Source of the DNA: Hyphobacterium sp. CCMP332
Lineage (GTDB): Bacteria > Bacteroidota > Bacteroidia > Cytophagales > CCMP332
Assembly (NCBI GenBank): GCA_014323545.1
Contig: CP058647.1
Location: forward strand, 750,001 to 814,000
Direction of reading: 5' to 3'
DNA: 64,000 bases
The translations under genes were made by a program, and so were the position numbers. The notes under the pieces were generated by a model, which was not told the DNA's origin, ran no database searches, and saw nothing but the letters and a program-made list of their open reading frames with translations. Shown one piece after another: positions 8,416-17,751 of the stretch. The first letter of the stretch is position 1. Each line of letters starts with the position of its first letter.

Positions 8416-8785
8416 AAAGTCTGATGCTTAGTTCAAGTTCAGGTTCGATAATTTCCCTAAGTATATTGTAGCTAACTACAGCAATATTTTCTGCCGTTGG
8501 GTTTAAATTCCCAAACTCTTCCGTATCAAGATTCAAATTCTTATGATCAAATTTACGAATAATATTCTCTTTGATAATATCGCTTAATTTTTTCATATCG
8601 TAGACATAGCCCGTTTTTGGATCAACTTCACCCCTCAGCTTCACAATGAGGGTATAATTATGACCGTGATAATTGGGGTTATTACATTTCCCAAATACCC
8701 TGTCATTCATCTCATCGGACCAGTCCGGGTTGTATAAGCGATGCGCGGCGTTAAACCTTTCCTTTCTATATATAGCTACCTTCAT
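8375..8785 (-). CDS. 6-pyruvoyltetrahydropterin synthase-type enzyme
   Basis: A 136-residue PTPS/QueD-fold enzyme. Zinc ligands are His15 (FNAAHRL) and His40/His42 in the YHGHNY motif, and the catalytic cysteine is Cys34. The spacing is C(x)5HGH (GKCNNPNYHGHNY), as in animal 6-pyruvoyltetrahydropterin synthase, and not the C(x)3HGH of QueD. Given this and the overlap with folE, the likely reaction is dihydroneopterin triphosphate to 6-pyruvoyltetrahydropterin for a tetrahydropterin cofactor; a QueD role remains possible. A GTG at 8800 would add five residues; ATG at 8785 gives the usual N-terminus (MKVAIYRKERFNAAH). The 41-base overlap with folE suggests translational coupling. Confidence 0.85.
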   Translation of the reverse strand: MKVAIYRKERFNAAHRLYNPDWSDEMNDRVFGKCNNPNYHGHNYTLIVKLRGEVDPKTGYVYDMKKLSDIIKENIIRKFDHKNLNLDTEEFGNLNPTAENIAVVSYNILREIIEPELELSIRLYETEKNFVEYPSN

Positions 8786-8954
8786 ACCTAATTTGAACAC
8801 TCATAGTGTCATTTGGTTCAAAATTATTGAAATACAATCCGGAATTGAATTTAGGGTATTTTTAGATTTGGCTGTATTTCACTCTTGGAGGCATATATAT
8901 GCATTTTTCGTATACATTTCAAAAAATTCAAAACCATGTATATGTTTCTTTGTT

Positions 8955-8962
8955 TAACTTTG
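8955..8962 (+). promoter_or_regulatory. Putative Bacteroidota -7 box for the fasciclin gene
   Basis: TAACTTTG fits the Bacteroidota -7 consensus TAnnTTTG and lies 24 bases before the ATG at 8987. No clear TTTG -33 element is visible at the usual spacing, so the call is tentative. Confidence 0.35.
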
Positions 8963-8986
8963 GATAAATAAATCAAATAATCAATT

Positions 8987-10030
8987 ATGAAAAAAACAGG
9001 ACTATTTAATTACAGCAAATACCTTATGGCCATATTATTAAGTGCCTCTGTGGTATTTTTTACAAGTTGTGGAGATGACGATGAGGATTCAACTCCTCCA
9101 CCACAGACTCCAAGTAAGACAATTGCAGAATTAGCGGGTGAAACTGCTGGACTCGATTCATTATTTGCACAATTAAGTGCTTTCCCTGATTTGGTAGCAG
9201 CGCTTAGTGATACCAGTGCTACATATACTGTATTTGCACCTGACAATCAGGCATTCGTTAACTTATTAGCGACTCCGGGTTTCCCAACTACTTTTGATGT
9301 TATCAATCCTGATATCATTAAAGGAGTGTTGAGTTATCATGTTGTACCAGGTCAGCAAATTTCTTCTGGTGATCTTGGTCCGGATATGGCTACTTTATTC
9401 GATGATCCTGCAACGGGAACCAATCAGGTAATTATGGTAAATCAGGATGGAACGCTTCTTACAGGTTCTACAAATGATGCTATTACTGTTATTACTGCCG
9501 ATATTCAGGCTTCAAATGGTGTAATTCACATTGTTGAATCAGTAATGATTCCACCTTCAGTTGGTGCAACATTGACTCCTATTTTGGGTACTTTGGCAGG
9601 TACAGTACTTTTAAGTGCGGATTTCTCTGATCTTGCAACGCTAGTTAATATTGCAGATTCAGATGTACCTTCGGGACAAGCTCCAATAGCAGGAGTTCTT
9701 TCTGGCGCAGTTGACAGCACAGCAAACTACACTGTATTTGGTCCTCCTAATTTAGTATTTGAAGGTGGGAATATCGATCCTACATCTTTTAATGCTGCTA
9801 CAGCCAGAGCTATACTTTTGAATCATGTTGTAAATGGTTTGAATCTTAGTTCAAGTTTGTCAGATGGAATGATGATACCAACTTTAGGTGGCGATACTCT
9901 GAATATTGCTGTTAATTCTAATGGAGTATTTGTGGGTCTAGATTCTGCTTCCATCCCTGTAGTGTCTCCGGATATTACTGATAATATTTCTAATGGTGTT
10001 ATTCACGCAATTGGAGGTATAATTCAGTAA
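8987..10030 (+). CDS. Fasciclin (FAS1) domain lipoprotein with two repeats
   Basis: A 347-residue exported lipoprotein: the lipobox FFTSC places the acylated cysteine at 28, followed by an acidic CGDDDEDS tail typical of Bacteroidota surface lipoproteins. Two FAS1 domains follow at about 45-185 and 195-347. The first has YTVFAPDNQAFVNLL and GVLSYHVVPG; both end in the xNGVIHxI motif (SNGVIHIVESV and SNGVIHAIGGI). FAS1 domains mediate adhesion to proteins or polysaccharides, so a cell-surface adhesion role is inferred. The gene stands alone with its own -7-like box and a strong terminator after it. The divergent neighbour is the PTPS-folE pair. Confidence 0.9.
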   Translation: MKKTGLFNYSKYLMAILLSASVVFFTSCGDDDEDSTPPPQTPSKTIAELAGETAGLDSLFAQLSAFPDLVAALSDTSATYTVFAPDNQAFVNLLATPGFPTTFDVINPDIIKGVLSYHVVPGQQISSGDLGPDMATLFDDPATGTNQVIMVNQDGTLLTGSTNDAITVITADIQASNGVIHIVESVMIPPSVGATLTPILGTLAGTVLLSADFSDLATLVNIADSDVPSGQAPIAGVLSGAVDSTANYTVFGPPNLVFEGGNIDPTSFNAATARAILLNHVVNGLNLSSSLSDGMMIPTLGGDTLNIAVNSNGVFVGLDSASIPVVSPDITDNISNGVIHAIGGIIQ

Positions 10031-10054
10031 TTTTTTAGAAACAGTTTAGAAAAA

Positions 10055-10084
10055 GAAAAGGGAGTCATGTGACTCCCTTTTTTT
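10055..10084. terminator. Bidirectional terminator between the FAS1 and TonB-receptor genes
   Basis: A near-perfect hairpin, GGGAGTC with loop ATGT and GACTCCC, is bounded by an A run on the left and a T run on the right. It can therefore stop transcription from both convergent genes. Confidence 0.85.
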
Positions 10085-10103
10085 GTGTCCTAATATTAAA
10101 ATC

Positions 10104-13061
10104 TTAGTTCATCAATTCATCAAAAGTGAGAGAAATGTAATACAACCCTCCAATATTTGGACCCCCCTTACTTTGTATATAACGGTTGTTTAGAGCGTTC
10201 GAAGCCCCTATTTTAAGTATTGTTTTTAGCTCTTTCATTTTGTAGGACACCTGAGCATCCAAAGTAGAATATGCTGGAACTTCTCCTACGGCAAAAGATG
10301 ATTGCCATAAAAATGCATCCTGCCATCTATAAGTAATAGAAAAGCCAATATTTTTTATTACCTCTCTGTTACCAAAGCTTAAATTAGTTTTGTGTTCAGG
10401 CGTATTGTATTCTGCAAGAAATCCCTGAGCATTCAAATCCTCATTAAGACTATTGTAACTATAATTACCCCCAATAGTGTAATTTTTAGGCAATACATAT
10501 TGAATACCAATCGCCGCACCTTGTGTTGTTACCTGATCATCAATATTGGTATAAATCTGTGCGGTATTTCCGGTAAGCGTACCATCCGGCTGTATAGTTA
10601 AAGCTTCACCATTCACCAAAGAAGCATAGTTTTCTGTTCCGTCCGAATTAAGACTGACTTTTCTAAGCTGTACCTGAGTTATGAAATCAAGATAAATATT
10701 ATAGTAAACCGCAAAATCAATTAACAACTTATTATCAATCAAACTTTTATAACCAACTTCAAATGATCTAACCCTTTCCGGTTTTACCGGCTCGAAATTA
10801 TCGAACGGTTGCAGAAGAGCAATGTTTGAAGGATCATTGGCAGCAGCGGTAGTTGCTCCGGCGTCAAAAACAGCCTGTGAATATCTGTTTACTGAAGAAA
10901 TAGTATAAGCGTTTTCAGTGATTCTATATCGTTCGGCTGTTTCAGGTAATCCACCCAATAATCTGGCCGAAATGATACTCAAATCAATATACTGCCCCTG
11001 AGTGGTAGGAATTCTAAATCCTGTTTGAAATGAAGCACGAATATTATGAATTTCTTTAATTTTAAATACTCCCGATATTCTTGGGCTATACTGTCCGTCA
11101 AAGTTTTGGTTTTTATCATATCGAAGTGAACTGGTCAATTTCAGTTTTTCATCAAGTAAATATTTCGATGCCTGCACGTAACCTCCAAATTCATTAATGG
11201 TAATAGGGCTTTCTTTATCAGGAAAAATTGTTCCATTAGATCTTAATACAAATTGACGGTAATTTCCTCCTACTTGTAATCCATCCAAAAAAGGAACCTG
11301 CTTAGTAAAGTCATATTGCCCCTCAACGTGATCCATTCTACTATTATCATTGAACTTGGGGCCTTCAGGAACAATTCCTTTCCCTGCTTCATCCTTAATT
11401 TCATTAAATCCTTCTGTACCAGGTACAAGTCCAATTGAAGTATAAAGAGAATCCATATGAGAACGCGCTGCTAAATGCGCAATCTCCTGAGTTCTGATTT
11501 TATTCTGATCCGATAAACTTCCGAATTCTCCTGGTTCAAGTCCCTGATCATACAAAGATCTCAGATATTCTACTCCATAATCCGCTAAATATCTCGAAAC
11601 ATCATTCTCAGAGTTATTATATATTCTCTGCATCGCAATATCGTTCATACGTTTTGCAAGAAATTCTGCTATGTATGAATCACCCGATTGCTCTATGGTA
11701 GTATATCCCCGAATAAAAAAGTTTTCACCTTTTAATTTTAACTGGTGTTGCTGAATATTGAAATTCTTTAAAGAATATCTTTGTGCCCCAGTATATATAC
11801 TAGTACCTGCGCCATAATTATATTGATAGCTTGCCTCCAAACCCTCAGTGATACGATAATATAGACCACCATTAAATTTTATATTTTCAGCAGAGTAATC
11901 GACCAAATATTCCTCTTGCCATGCCTTAGCCGTTACTACCTGACTTGGAAGGTCTCTTGCGTAATCTGAAGCAGCTAATATATCATCCCCGGCCTCATTA
12001 ATACCAAATGTTTTCGTTCTTGCGAGCGTCTGCCAGTCAGTGCTCAAATTAAATATTGCAAGATTAATCCCTGCTTCATCGCCCATGGTATGTAATCGGT
12101 CCGCTCCCGGGTTTGTTATGCCCAATTGACCTCTTCTTTCAGGAAATCGGTCAGTTAAATCTGTTCCATGCCAGTCATCAGCACGCTGATATGAGGCATT
12201 TACTTTAAATGCAACACGATTTCCAAATGCTTTGGCATATCGCAAAGAACCTTCGTATATAGGAGCAGTATTCTGGTCAGCATCTGCACCAACATGATTA
12301 AAACCTGATTTTACAAAAGCGCTTAAACCCTGATAATCAAATGCATTTTTGGAGTTGACCAACATTATACCATTAAATGCATTGGGACCATAAAGTGCTG
12401 ATGCTGCACCAGGAATTAATTCCACGCTTTCAACATCCAATTCGGAAGGTCCATTTAGATTTCCGATGGGAAAATTTAATGCGGGCGCCTGAGTATCCAT
12501 ACCGTCGGTCAATTGTACAAATCGCGTATTTCCCGTACTGCCAAATCCTCTAGTATTTATGATTTGAAAATTAATAGAGGAAGTAGCAACATCAACGCCT
12601 TTTAAATTTGCAATACCCTTATAATAATTATCCGCTGGAGTATTTTGTATGGCCAAAATATCCATCTTTTCAATAGAAACCGGGGATTCAAGAATACTTT
12701 CTTCAACTCTTGAAGCGGAAACTACTACTTCCTGCCCCAGTAAAGATTGAGTTTCTAAAGCAACCTCGACATTTTGATTATCTTCTGTTATTTCAATTTC
12801 CCTTTTATTATAACCAACACTAGATATTACCAGGGTGAATGGTCTGGGAGTATTGGTTTTCAATTCAAATTCTCCTTTGGAATTGGTTATTGTTCCTGTT
12901 ACGGTTCCTTTTACATAAACATTCACTCCTATTAATTCATCATTATTTTCAGCATCCTTGATCTGTCCTGTTACTGTTGTTTGTGCGGTGGAAGAGACTG
13001 AAATAAAGAGAAATAGGATAAAAAGGAGGAATGAAGATTTTTTAAGTATAGCTATAGTCAT
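10104..13061 (-). CDS. TonB-dependent outer-membrane receptor with CarboxypepD_reg-like domain
   Basis: An outer-membrane importer of about 985 residues. ATG at 13061 starts a good signal peptide (MTIAILKKSSFLLFILFLF), so I prefer it over the more distant starts that would add 24 non-signal-like residues. After the signal comes a carboxypeptidase-regulatory-like domain (TGQIKDAENNDELIGVNVYV), then a plug (VVVSASRVEESILESPVSIE, LIPGAASALYGPNAFNG), then a long beta-barrel with aromatic strand ends. No SusD partner is adjacent, so it is a stand-alone receptor and not a SusCD pair. The substrate cannot be read from the sequence. It converges with the FAS1 gene, and both use the terminator at 10055-10084. 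Confidence 0.88.
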   Translation of the reverse strand: MTIAILKKSSFLLFILFLFISVSSTAQTTVTGQIKDAENNDELIGVNVYVKGTVTGTITNSKGEFELKTNTPRPFTLVISSVGYNKREIEITEDNQNVEVALETQSLLGQEVVVSASRVEESILESPVSIEKMDILAIQNTPADNYYKGIANLKGVDVATSSINFQIINTRGFGSTGNTRFVQLTDGMDTQAPALNFPIGNLNGPSELDVESVELIPGAASALYGPNAFNGIMLVNSKNAFDYQGLSAFVKSGFNHVGADADQNTAPIYEGSLRYAKAFGNRVAFKVNASYQRADDWHGTDLTDRFPERRGQLGITNPGADRLHTMGDEAGINLAIFNLSTDWQTLARTKTFGINEAGDDILAASDYARDLPSQVVTAKAWQEEYLVDYSAENIKFNGGLYYRITEGLEASYQYNYGAGTSIYTGAQRYSLKNFNIQQHQLKLKGENFFIRGYTTIEQSGDSYIAEFLAKRMNDIAMQRIYNNSENDVSRYLADYGVEYLRSLYDQGLEPGEFGSLSDQNKIRTQEIAHLAARSHMDSLYTSIGLVPGTEGFNEIKDEAGKGIVPEGPKFNDNSRMDHVEGQYDFTKQVPFLDGLQVGGNYRQFVLRSNGTIFPDKESPITINEFGGYVQASKYLLDEKLKLTSSLRYDKNQNFDGQYSPRISGVFKIKEIHNIRASFQTGFRIPTTQGQYIDLSIISARLLGGLPETAERYRITENAYTISSVNRYSQAVFDAGATTAAANDPSNIALLQPFDNFEPVKPERVRSFEVGYKSLIDNKLLIDFAVYYNIYLDFITQVQLRKVSLNSDGTENYASLVNGEALTIQPDGTLTGNTAQIYTNIDDQVTTQGAAIGIQYVLPKNYTIGGNYSYNSLNEDLNAQGFLAEYNTPEHKTNLSFGNREVIKNIGFSITYRWQDAFLWQSSFAVGEVPAYSTLDAQVSYKMKELKTILKIGASNALNNRYIQSKGGPNIGGLYYISLTFDELMN

Positions 13062-13182
13062 AGTCTTCTCTTTATACAAATACATTTTAAACACCTGAAT
13101 ATATGTATTTATAGCATTATATGAGCTATTCATTAATTATTTTTCAACAAAACGAAAGTTTGAAATTCTTTTTGAACATAAA

Positions 13183-13208
13183 AAAAGCCGGATTTTAAAA
13201 ACCGGCTT
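13183..13208 (-). terminator. Terminator at the end of the SUF operon
   Basis: On the minus strand, AAGCCGG pairs with CCGGCTT across an AT-rich ten-base loop and is followed by a T run. It lies about 24 bases after the bacilliredoxin stop and closes the sufBCDSE operon. Confidence 0.85.
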
Positions 13209-13231
13209 GACTTTATTTTAAAATAATATTA

Positions 13232-13648
13232 TTAACAATATTCCTTAAAAACCGCAATAAGATGATTGGCTATCATCTCAGCTGATCTACCTTCTATATG
13301 ATGTCTTTCAACAAAATGAACCAATTCCCCATCTTTAAATAAAGCAATTGAAGGAGAAGAAGGAGGATAAGGCAGGGTGTATTCCCTTACTTTATTAACG
13401 GCCTCTTTTTCCATTCCTGCAAATACAGTAGCCAAAGCATTGGGCTTTTGGTCTGTATTTTTCAGAGCCAGGCGCACTCCCGGTCTGGCAGTACCTGCCG
13501 CGCATCCGCAAACACTGTTTATTACAACTAATGCAGTACCTTTTTGACTCGACATAAATAAATCGACTTCTTCGGCCGACATTAATTGTCGAAAACCATC
13601 ATCTGTCAATTCTGCTCGCATTGGAGCTACTAATTCTTCTGGATACAT
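13232..13648 (-). CDS. BrxA/BrxB family bacilliredoxin
   Basis: A 138-residue YphP/YqiW-type protein. The family active site is [12 protein letters not shown] with the CGC at 47-49, preceded by [15 protein letters not shown], the normal N-terminus of this family. In Firmicutes these proteins remove bacillithiol or act as disulfide isomerases; the thiol used in this organism is not visible here. It is the last gene of the SUF operon, 21 bases after the DUF59 gene, so it may help protect the thiol chemistry of Fe-S assembly (inference). A terminator follows. Confidence 0.9.
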   Translation of the reverse strand: MYPEELVAPMRAELTDDGFRQLMSAEEVDLFMSSQKGTALVVINSVCGCAAGTARPGVRLALKNTDQKPNALATVFAGMEKEAVNKVREYTLPYPPSSPSIALFKDGELVHFVERHHIEGRSAEMIANHLIAVFKEYC

Positions 13649-13669
13649 ATCTCTTATATTTAATTAATT

Positions 13670-13987
13670 CTACATAAAACCTAACTCAAGCTTGGCGGCT
13701 TCTGACATCATTTCTGTGCTATAAGGTGGATCAAAAGTAATTTCAACTTCACATTCACTTACCCCTTCAATCCCTTCTATTCCGTGTTTAACCTCATTTG
13801 GAATGGATTCAGCAGCCGGGCAATTTGGCGATGTTAAAGTCATCAAAACGTAAACTTTGTTTACGGGAAAAACTTTAACCTCATAGATCAATCCAAGTTC
13901 AAAAATATTTACCGGGATTTCCGGGTCATAAATTGTCTTGATGACCTCAAGTGCTTTTTCTTTTATTTCGTTTTCGTCCAGAGGCAT
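13670..13987 (-). CDS. DUF59/MIP18 family Fe-S assembly factor (SufT-like)
   Basis: A 105-residue single-domain protein of the MIP18 (PaaD/SufT) family. It shows YDPEIPVNIFELGLIYEV, the TSPNCPAAESIP motif with the conserved cysteine, and the closing VEITFDPPYSTEMMSEAAKLELG. Family members help mature Fe-S proteins as carriers or targeting factors. It starts three bases after sufE and is followed by the bacilliredoxin gene, so it belongs to the SUF operon. The name SufT is often used for such genes in this place, but I give no symbol because the longer SufT proteins differ. Confidence 0.88.
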   Translation of the reverse strand: MPLDENEIKEKALEVIKTIYDPEIPVNIFELGLIYEVKVFPVNKVYVLMTLTSPNCPAAESIPNEVKHGIEGIEGVSECEVEITFDPPYSTEMMSEAAKLELGFM

Positions 13988-13990
13988 AAA

Positions 13991-14425
13991 TTAATCGTTT
14001 TGCAATTGCCCCTGATATGCCAGGGCAAAAATTTTCATCTTTTTTATCATGGACACAAAACCGTTTGATCGCTGTGAGCCAATCATATTACTCATTCCAA
14101 TTTTTTCCATGAAAAATAAATTGGCATCTATAATTTCTTTTGGGCTCCTGTTATTTAAAACCCTAATCAATAAGGAAATCAATCCTTTTGTAATAGCTGT
14201 ATTGCTATCCGCTGTAAATTGAACTTTACCATCTTTCAACTCGCTGATCAGCCATACTTTTGACTGGCATCCCTTTATGATATTGTCTTCCACTTTTTCC
14301 AAATCCTGAAGGGGCTCGAGTTTTTCACCGAGTTCCATAATATAATTGATCATGGCTTCCCTGTCATCTCCAAGAAAAGCAAACTCTTCTATAATTTCAT
14401 TTTGTATGTCTTCCGAAGATTTCAA
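13991..14425 (-). CDS. sufE: SufE family sulfur acceptor
   Basis: A 144-residue protein that accepts persulfide sulfur from the SufS cysteine desulfurase and passes it to the SufBCD scaffold. The acceptor is Cys53 in IIKGCQSKVWL, the conserved SufE site. The later part (DSNTAITKGLISLLIRVLNN, SNGFVSMIKKMK) also fits the family. The start is one base beyond the sufS stop, so translation is probably coupled. Confidence 0.94.
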   Translation of the reverse strand: MKSSEDIQNEIIEEFAFLGDDREAMINYIMELGEKLEPLQDLEKVEDNIIKGCQSKVWLISELKDGKVQFTADSNTAITKGLISLLIRVLNNRSPKEIIDANLFFMEKIGMSNMIGSQRSNGFVSMIKKMKIFALAYQGQLQND

Positions 14426-14426
14426 A

Positions 14427-15668
14427 TCAGTTTAGTTTTTTATCGATATCGATCAGACTCTCAACCAGAATATCAATTTCTTCTCTGGTATTATAAAATG
14501 TAAGCGATGCTCTTACAGTTCCTTCAATACCATAATGCTTCATCAATGGTTGAGTACAATGATGGCCTGTTCTTACGGCAATTCCTTTTGCATCGAGCAT
14601 CATCCCCACATCAAAAGCATGTGCATTACCCAAAAGGAATGAAAAAATCGCTGTTTTTTGATCGGCATCTCCGACAAACTTTAAACTTCCTATTTCGGAA
14701 AGCCGCTTTCTCCCATATTCCTTTAAGTCATTTTCATATTCTCTTATCCGATCCCTGCCAATACTTTGCAAGTATTTTAAGGACGCATTAAAAGCGATGA
14801 CATCGGCAATATTTGGTGTACCTGCTTCAAATTTAAATGGCAGTTCATTGTAAGTGGTGCCTTCAAAATCCACCTCTTTTATCATTTCGCCACCGCCCTG
14901 ATAGGGATTCATTTTCTCAAGAATATCTCGTTTGCCGTATAGAACTCCTAATCCGGTGGGACCGTACATTTTATGTGCAGAACAAACAAAAAAATCGCAA
15001 TCGAGCTTTTGAACATCTACATCCAAATGACTAGCCGATTGTGCTCCGTCTATGAGTACACTGGCTCCTTTTTCCCTGGCCATTTTTGTCAGTTCAGATA
15101 TGGGATTGATGGTCCCCAAAGCATTTGACACATGAACTACGGCCAGGAGTTTGGTTTTATCTGTAAAAATTTTTTCCGCTTCTTCCAGATTTATTTCTCC
15201 CTTTTCATTGATGGGCAAGACCTTAATTTTTGCCCCAACATTTTCACAAAGCATTTGCCATGGAACAATATTGGAATGATGCTCCATTGTGGAAAGTACA
15301 ATTTCATCTCCCTCAGAAATGAATTGTTTCCCAAATGTTGCTGCCACTAAATTGATACCATCTGTTGTACCCCTTGTAAATATTATTTGATCAGAAGATT
15401 CGGCATTAAACCATTTGGCCAGATTTTCGCGACTTGCTTCATAGGCTTTTGTAGCGCGATCCGCCAGGGTGTGTGCACCTCTGTGAATGTTGCTGTTATC
15501 GTGATAGTAATATTCGTTAAGTGCTTCTACGACTGCTTTTGGTTTTTGAGTAGTTGCAGCATTATCAAAGTAAATGAGATTTTTTCCATGAACTATTTCA
15601 TTCAATACCGGAAAATCTTTCCTTATTGAATCAATTTGAATTATCTCTTTTTCTTTGCTCAACTGCAT
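14427..15668 (-). CDS. sufS: Cysteine desulfurase SufS
   Basis: A 413-residue PLP-dependent class V enzyme that takes sulfur from cysteine for Fe-S clusters. The PLP lysine is Lys233 in CSAHKMYGPTGLG, the active cysteine is Cys371 in RTGHHCTQPLM, and YFDNAATTQKP is the conserved N-terminal motif. The length and the short loop around Cys371 are those of group II (SufS/CsdA) enzymes that need a SufE partner, which follows directly. It is separated from sufD by a single base. Confidence 0.96.
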   Translation of the reverse strand: MQLSKEKEIIQIDSIRKDFPVLNEIVHGKNLIYFDNAATTQKPKAVVEALNEYYYHDNSNIHRGAHTLADRATKAYEASRENLAKWFNAESSDQIIFTRGTTDGINLVAATFGKQFISEGDEIVLSTMEHHSNIVPWQMLCENVGAKIKVLPINEKGEINLEEAEKIFTDKTKLLAVVHVSNALGTINPISELTKMAREKGASVLIDGAQSASHLDVDVQKLDCDFFVCSAHKMYGPTGLGVLYGKRDILEKMNPYQGGGEMIKEVDFEGTTYNELPFKFEAGTPNIADVIAFNASLKYLQSIGRDRIREYENDLKEYGRKRLSEIGSLKFVGDADQKTAIFSFLLGNAHAFDVGMMLDAKGIAVRTGHHCTQPLMKHYGIEGTVRASLTFYNTREEIDILVESLIDIDKKLN

Positions 15669-15669
15669 T

Positions 15670-16977
15670 TTACAAACTGTATTCCATTCTTTGTTCTAAC
15701 TCTGAATCCAATCTTTTTCTGATGCTTTCTACCTTCACTTTTTCAATGACTTCTTCAATAAAGGCATGTGTCAGTAATGCTATGGCTTCCTTTTTAGGAA
15801 TTCCTCTTGACCTCAGATAAAATAACTGCTCTTCATCCAACTGACCGATAGTGGCCCCATGAGAACACTTCACATCATCGGCCCAAATCTCTAATTGAGG
15901 TTTGGTATGAACTGTGGCATCAGGCGATAAAAGCAGGTTTCTATTGGATTGAAAAGCATTTGTTTTTTGTGCATCTTTTCTTACGAATATTTTCCCATTA
16001 AAAACAGCTGTGGAATTATCATTCATAATCCCTTTGTACAATTCATTGCTTTCGCAATTTGGCATGGCATGATTAACACTGCTGTGATTATCTACATGGG
16101 TCTTCCCATTGAGAACATAAGCGCCATACATATGGGTCTCAATATGTTCGTCGAGCAAATGAATATCCAAATCATTTCTGAGCATTGCACCGCCAAATGA
16201 AAAAGCATATGCAGTAAAAACACTTCCTTTTTGTTGTATGACAGCGGTAAGTCCCGAATGATAATATTCTTCTGATTGCAATTGAAGTTTATAATACTCC
16301 AATCTGGCGTTTTGAGCCAATGCTATTTCCGTACAAGTGTTCGTAAAAGATGAATTCCGGCCTTTTTGATGATAATTTTCAACAATTTTCAATTCGGAAT
16401 TTTCATCAGCTACCACAAGAATTCTCGGTTGTGAAAAAATTAGTGACCCGGAAGTGTCAGAAATGATGTGAATCTGTATGTCTTTGGAAACGCACTCATT
16501 TTTTGGACAGTAGATAAAAAGCCCTTCCTTAATAAATGCAGTATTTAATTTCCCAAAAGCTCTTTGCTCTCTGGTGGATATTTTATTGAAATTTTCCTGA
16601 AAAATCTTGCCATAATCTTTTTGAGCCTGCTTGAAATTCAGAATTTTTAAATTGCTCTTTTCGTCTATTGTTTTGTCAAAAATCCAGTCTCCGTTTATAT
16701 TAAAGATATGGATGGAATCTTCTGAAAAGGATTTACATTCTTCCGTCAAATCCTGAATCGATTCAGATTTGATTTGTGGTGCATTGAAATAGTTTTCGAG
16801 ATTCTTGGAAAGAAAGGTGTATTTCCAGTCTTCTGATTTTTTTCCGGGCATTCCATTGGATTCAATGTCAGCAATAGCCTGAAGCCGTTCTTCATGCATC
16901 TCCGAGTTAGCAAATCCATTCAATTCTTTTTCAAAGGATCTGAATTTTTTTAATATTTCAGTCTGTAATTTTTCCAT
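15670..16977 (-). CDS. sufD: Fe-S assembly scaffold subunit SufD
   Basis: A 435-residue SufB/SufD-family protein forming the right-handed beta-helix core of the SufBC2D complex. The C-terminal part carries the family signature (HTKPQLEIWADDVKCSHGAT, then LFYLRSRGIPKKEAIALLTH). The N-terminal half is variable, with LPGKKSEDWKYT-like context (GMPGKKSEDWKYTFL). It lies between sufC (7-base gap) and sufS (1-base gap). Confidence 0.95.
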   Translation of the reverse strand: MEKLQTEILKKFRSFEKELNGFANSEMHEERLQAIADIESNGMPGKKSEDWKYTFLSKNLENYFNAPQIKSESIQDLTEECKSFSEDSIHIFNINGDWIFDKTIDEKSNLKILNFKQAQKDYGKIFQENFNKISTREQRAFGKLNTAFIKEGLFIYCPKNECVSKDIQIHIISDTSGSLIFSQPRILVVADENSELKIVENYHQKGRNSSFTNTCTEIALAQNARLEYYKLQLQSEEYYHSGLTAVIQQKGSVFTAYAFSFGGAMLRNDLDIHLLDEHIETHMYGAYVLNGKTHVDNHSSVNHAMPNCESNELYKGIMNDNSTAVFNGKIFVRKDAQKTNAFQSNRNLLLSPDATVHTKPQLEIWADDVKCSHGATIGQLDEEQLFYLRSRGIPKKEAIALLTHAFIEEVIEKVKVESIRKRLDSELEQRMEYSL

Positions 16978-16984
16978 TGATGAT

Positions 16985-17740
16985 TTATTTGACTGCTTCC
17001 TCTTCTCTTATCCAGTCATAGCCGCGTTCTTCCAATTCCAATGCCAGTTCTTTTCCTCCGGATTTTACAATTTGCCCGTTGACCAATACATGTACAAAAT
17101 CCGGTTGGATATAATTTAATAAGCGTTGGTAATGGGTAATTACGAGGAATGCATTTTTATCCGTCCTTAATTTATTTACACCATTAGAGACAATTTTTAA
17201 TGCGTCGATGTCAAGCCCACTGTCTGTCTCATCTAAAATAGCCAGTTTTGGATCGAGAAGTGCCATTTGAAATACTTCGTTTCTTTTTTTCTCTCCTCCT
17301 GAAAAACCCTCGTTAAGCGATCTGCTTAACAAACTTTGATCGATTTCAACCAATTTCATCTTTTCCTTCATTGCCTGAAGAAATTTTACCGCATCCAGTT
17401 TTTCCAGTCCGCGATGCTTACGGACATTATTGACGGCCGCTTTTAAAAAATTAGTGGTGCTGACGCCCGGTATTTCCACCGGATATTGAAATGCCAGAAA
17501 TAAACCTTCTCTTGCTCTGTCTTCGGGAGATTTTTCCAGTATATCTTCATTTTCAAAAAATATTTCTCCTTTTTCAACCTCGTATTCTTCCCTACCTGCC
17601 AGAACCGAAGCCAAAGTGCTTTTTCCAGAGCCATTGGGGCCCATGATGGCATGGATTTCACCGGGTTTGATTTCGAGATTTATTCCTTTTAGTATTGTCT
17701 TCCCTTCGATGGAAGCGTGTAAATTTTTTATACTTAACAT
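16985..17740 (-). CDS. sufC: Fe-S assembly ATPase SufC
   Basis: A 251-residue ABC-type ATPase that powers the SufBCD scaffold. Walker A is GPNGSGKST at 34-42, the signature is [10 protein letters not shown], and Walker B is [12 protein letters not shown], the typical SufC form. [19 protein letters not shown] near the end is also SufC-specific. It has no membrane segment. It sits 11 bases after sufB. Confidence 0.97.
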   Translation of the reverse strand: MLSIKNLHASIEGKTILKGINLEIKPGEIHAIMGPNGSGKSTLASVLAGREEYEVEKGEIFFENEDILEKSPEDRAREGLFLAFQYPVEIPGVSTTNFLKAAVNNVRKHRGLEKLDAVKFLQAMKEKMKLVEIDQSLLSRSLNEGFSGGEKKRNEVFQMALLDPKLAILDETDSGLDIDALKIVSNGVNKLRTDKNAFLVITHYQRLLNYIQPDFVHVLVNGQIVKSGGKELALELEERGYDWIREEEAVK

Positions 17741-17751
17741 GTCTATTTTGA

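Noticed and set aside
210-8785. queA, folE and the PTPS gene as a queuosine gene cluster
   Set aside because: The PTPS motif is C(x)5HGH and not C(x)3HGH, and queA is more than 6 kb away in another transcription unit.
10104-13061. TonB-dependent receptor as part of a polysaccharide utilisation locus
   Set aside because: There is no SusD, glycoside hydrolase or regulator next to it; neighbours are a FAS1 lipoprotein and the SUF operon.
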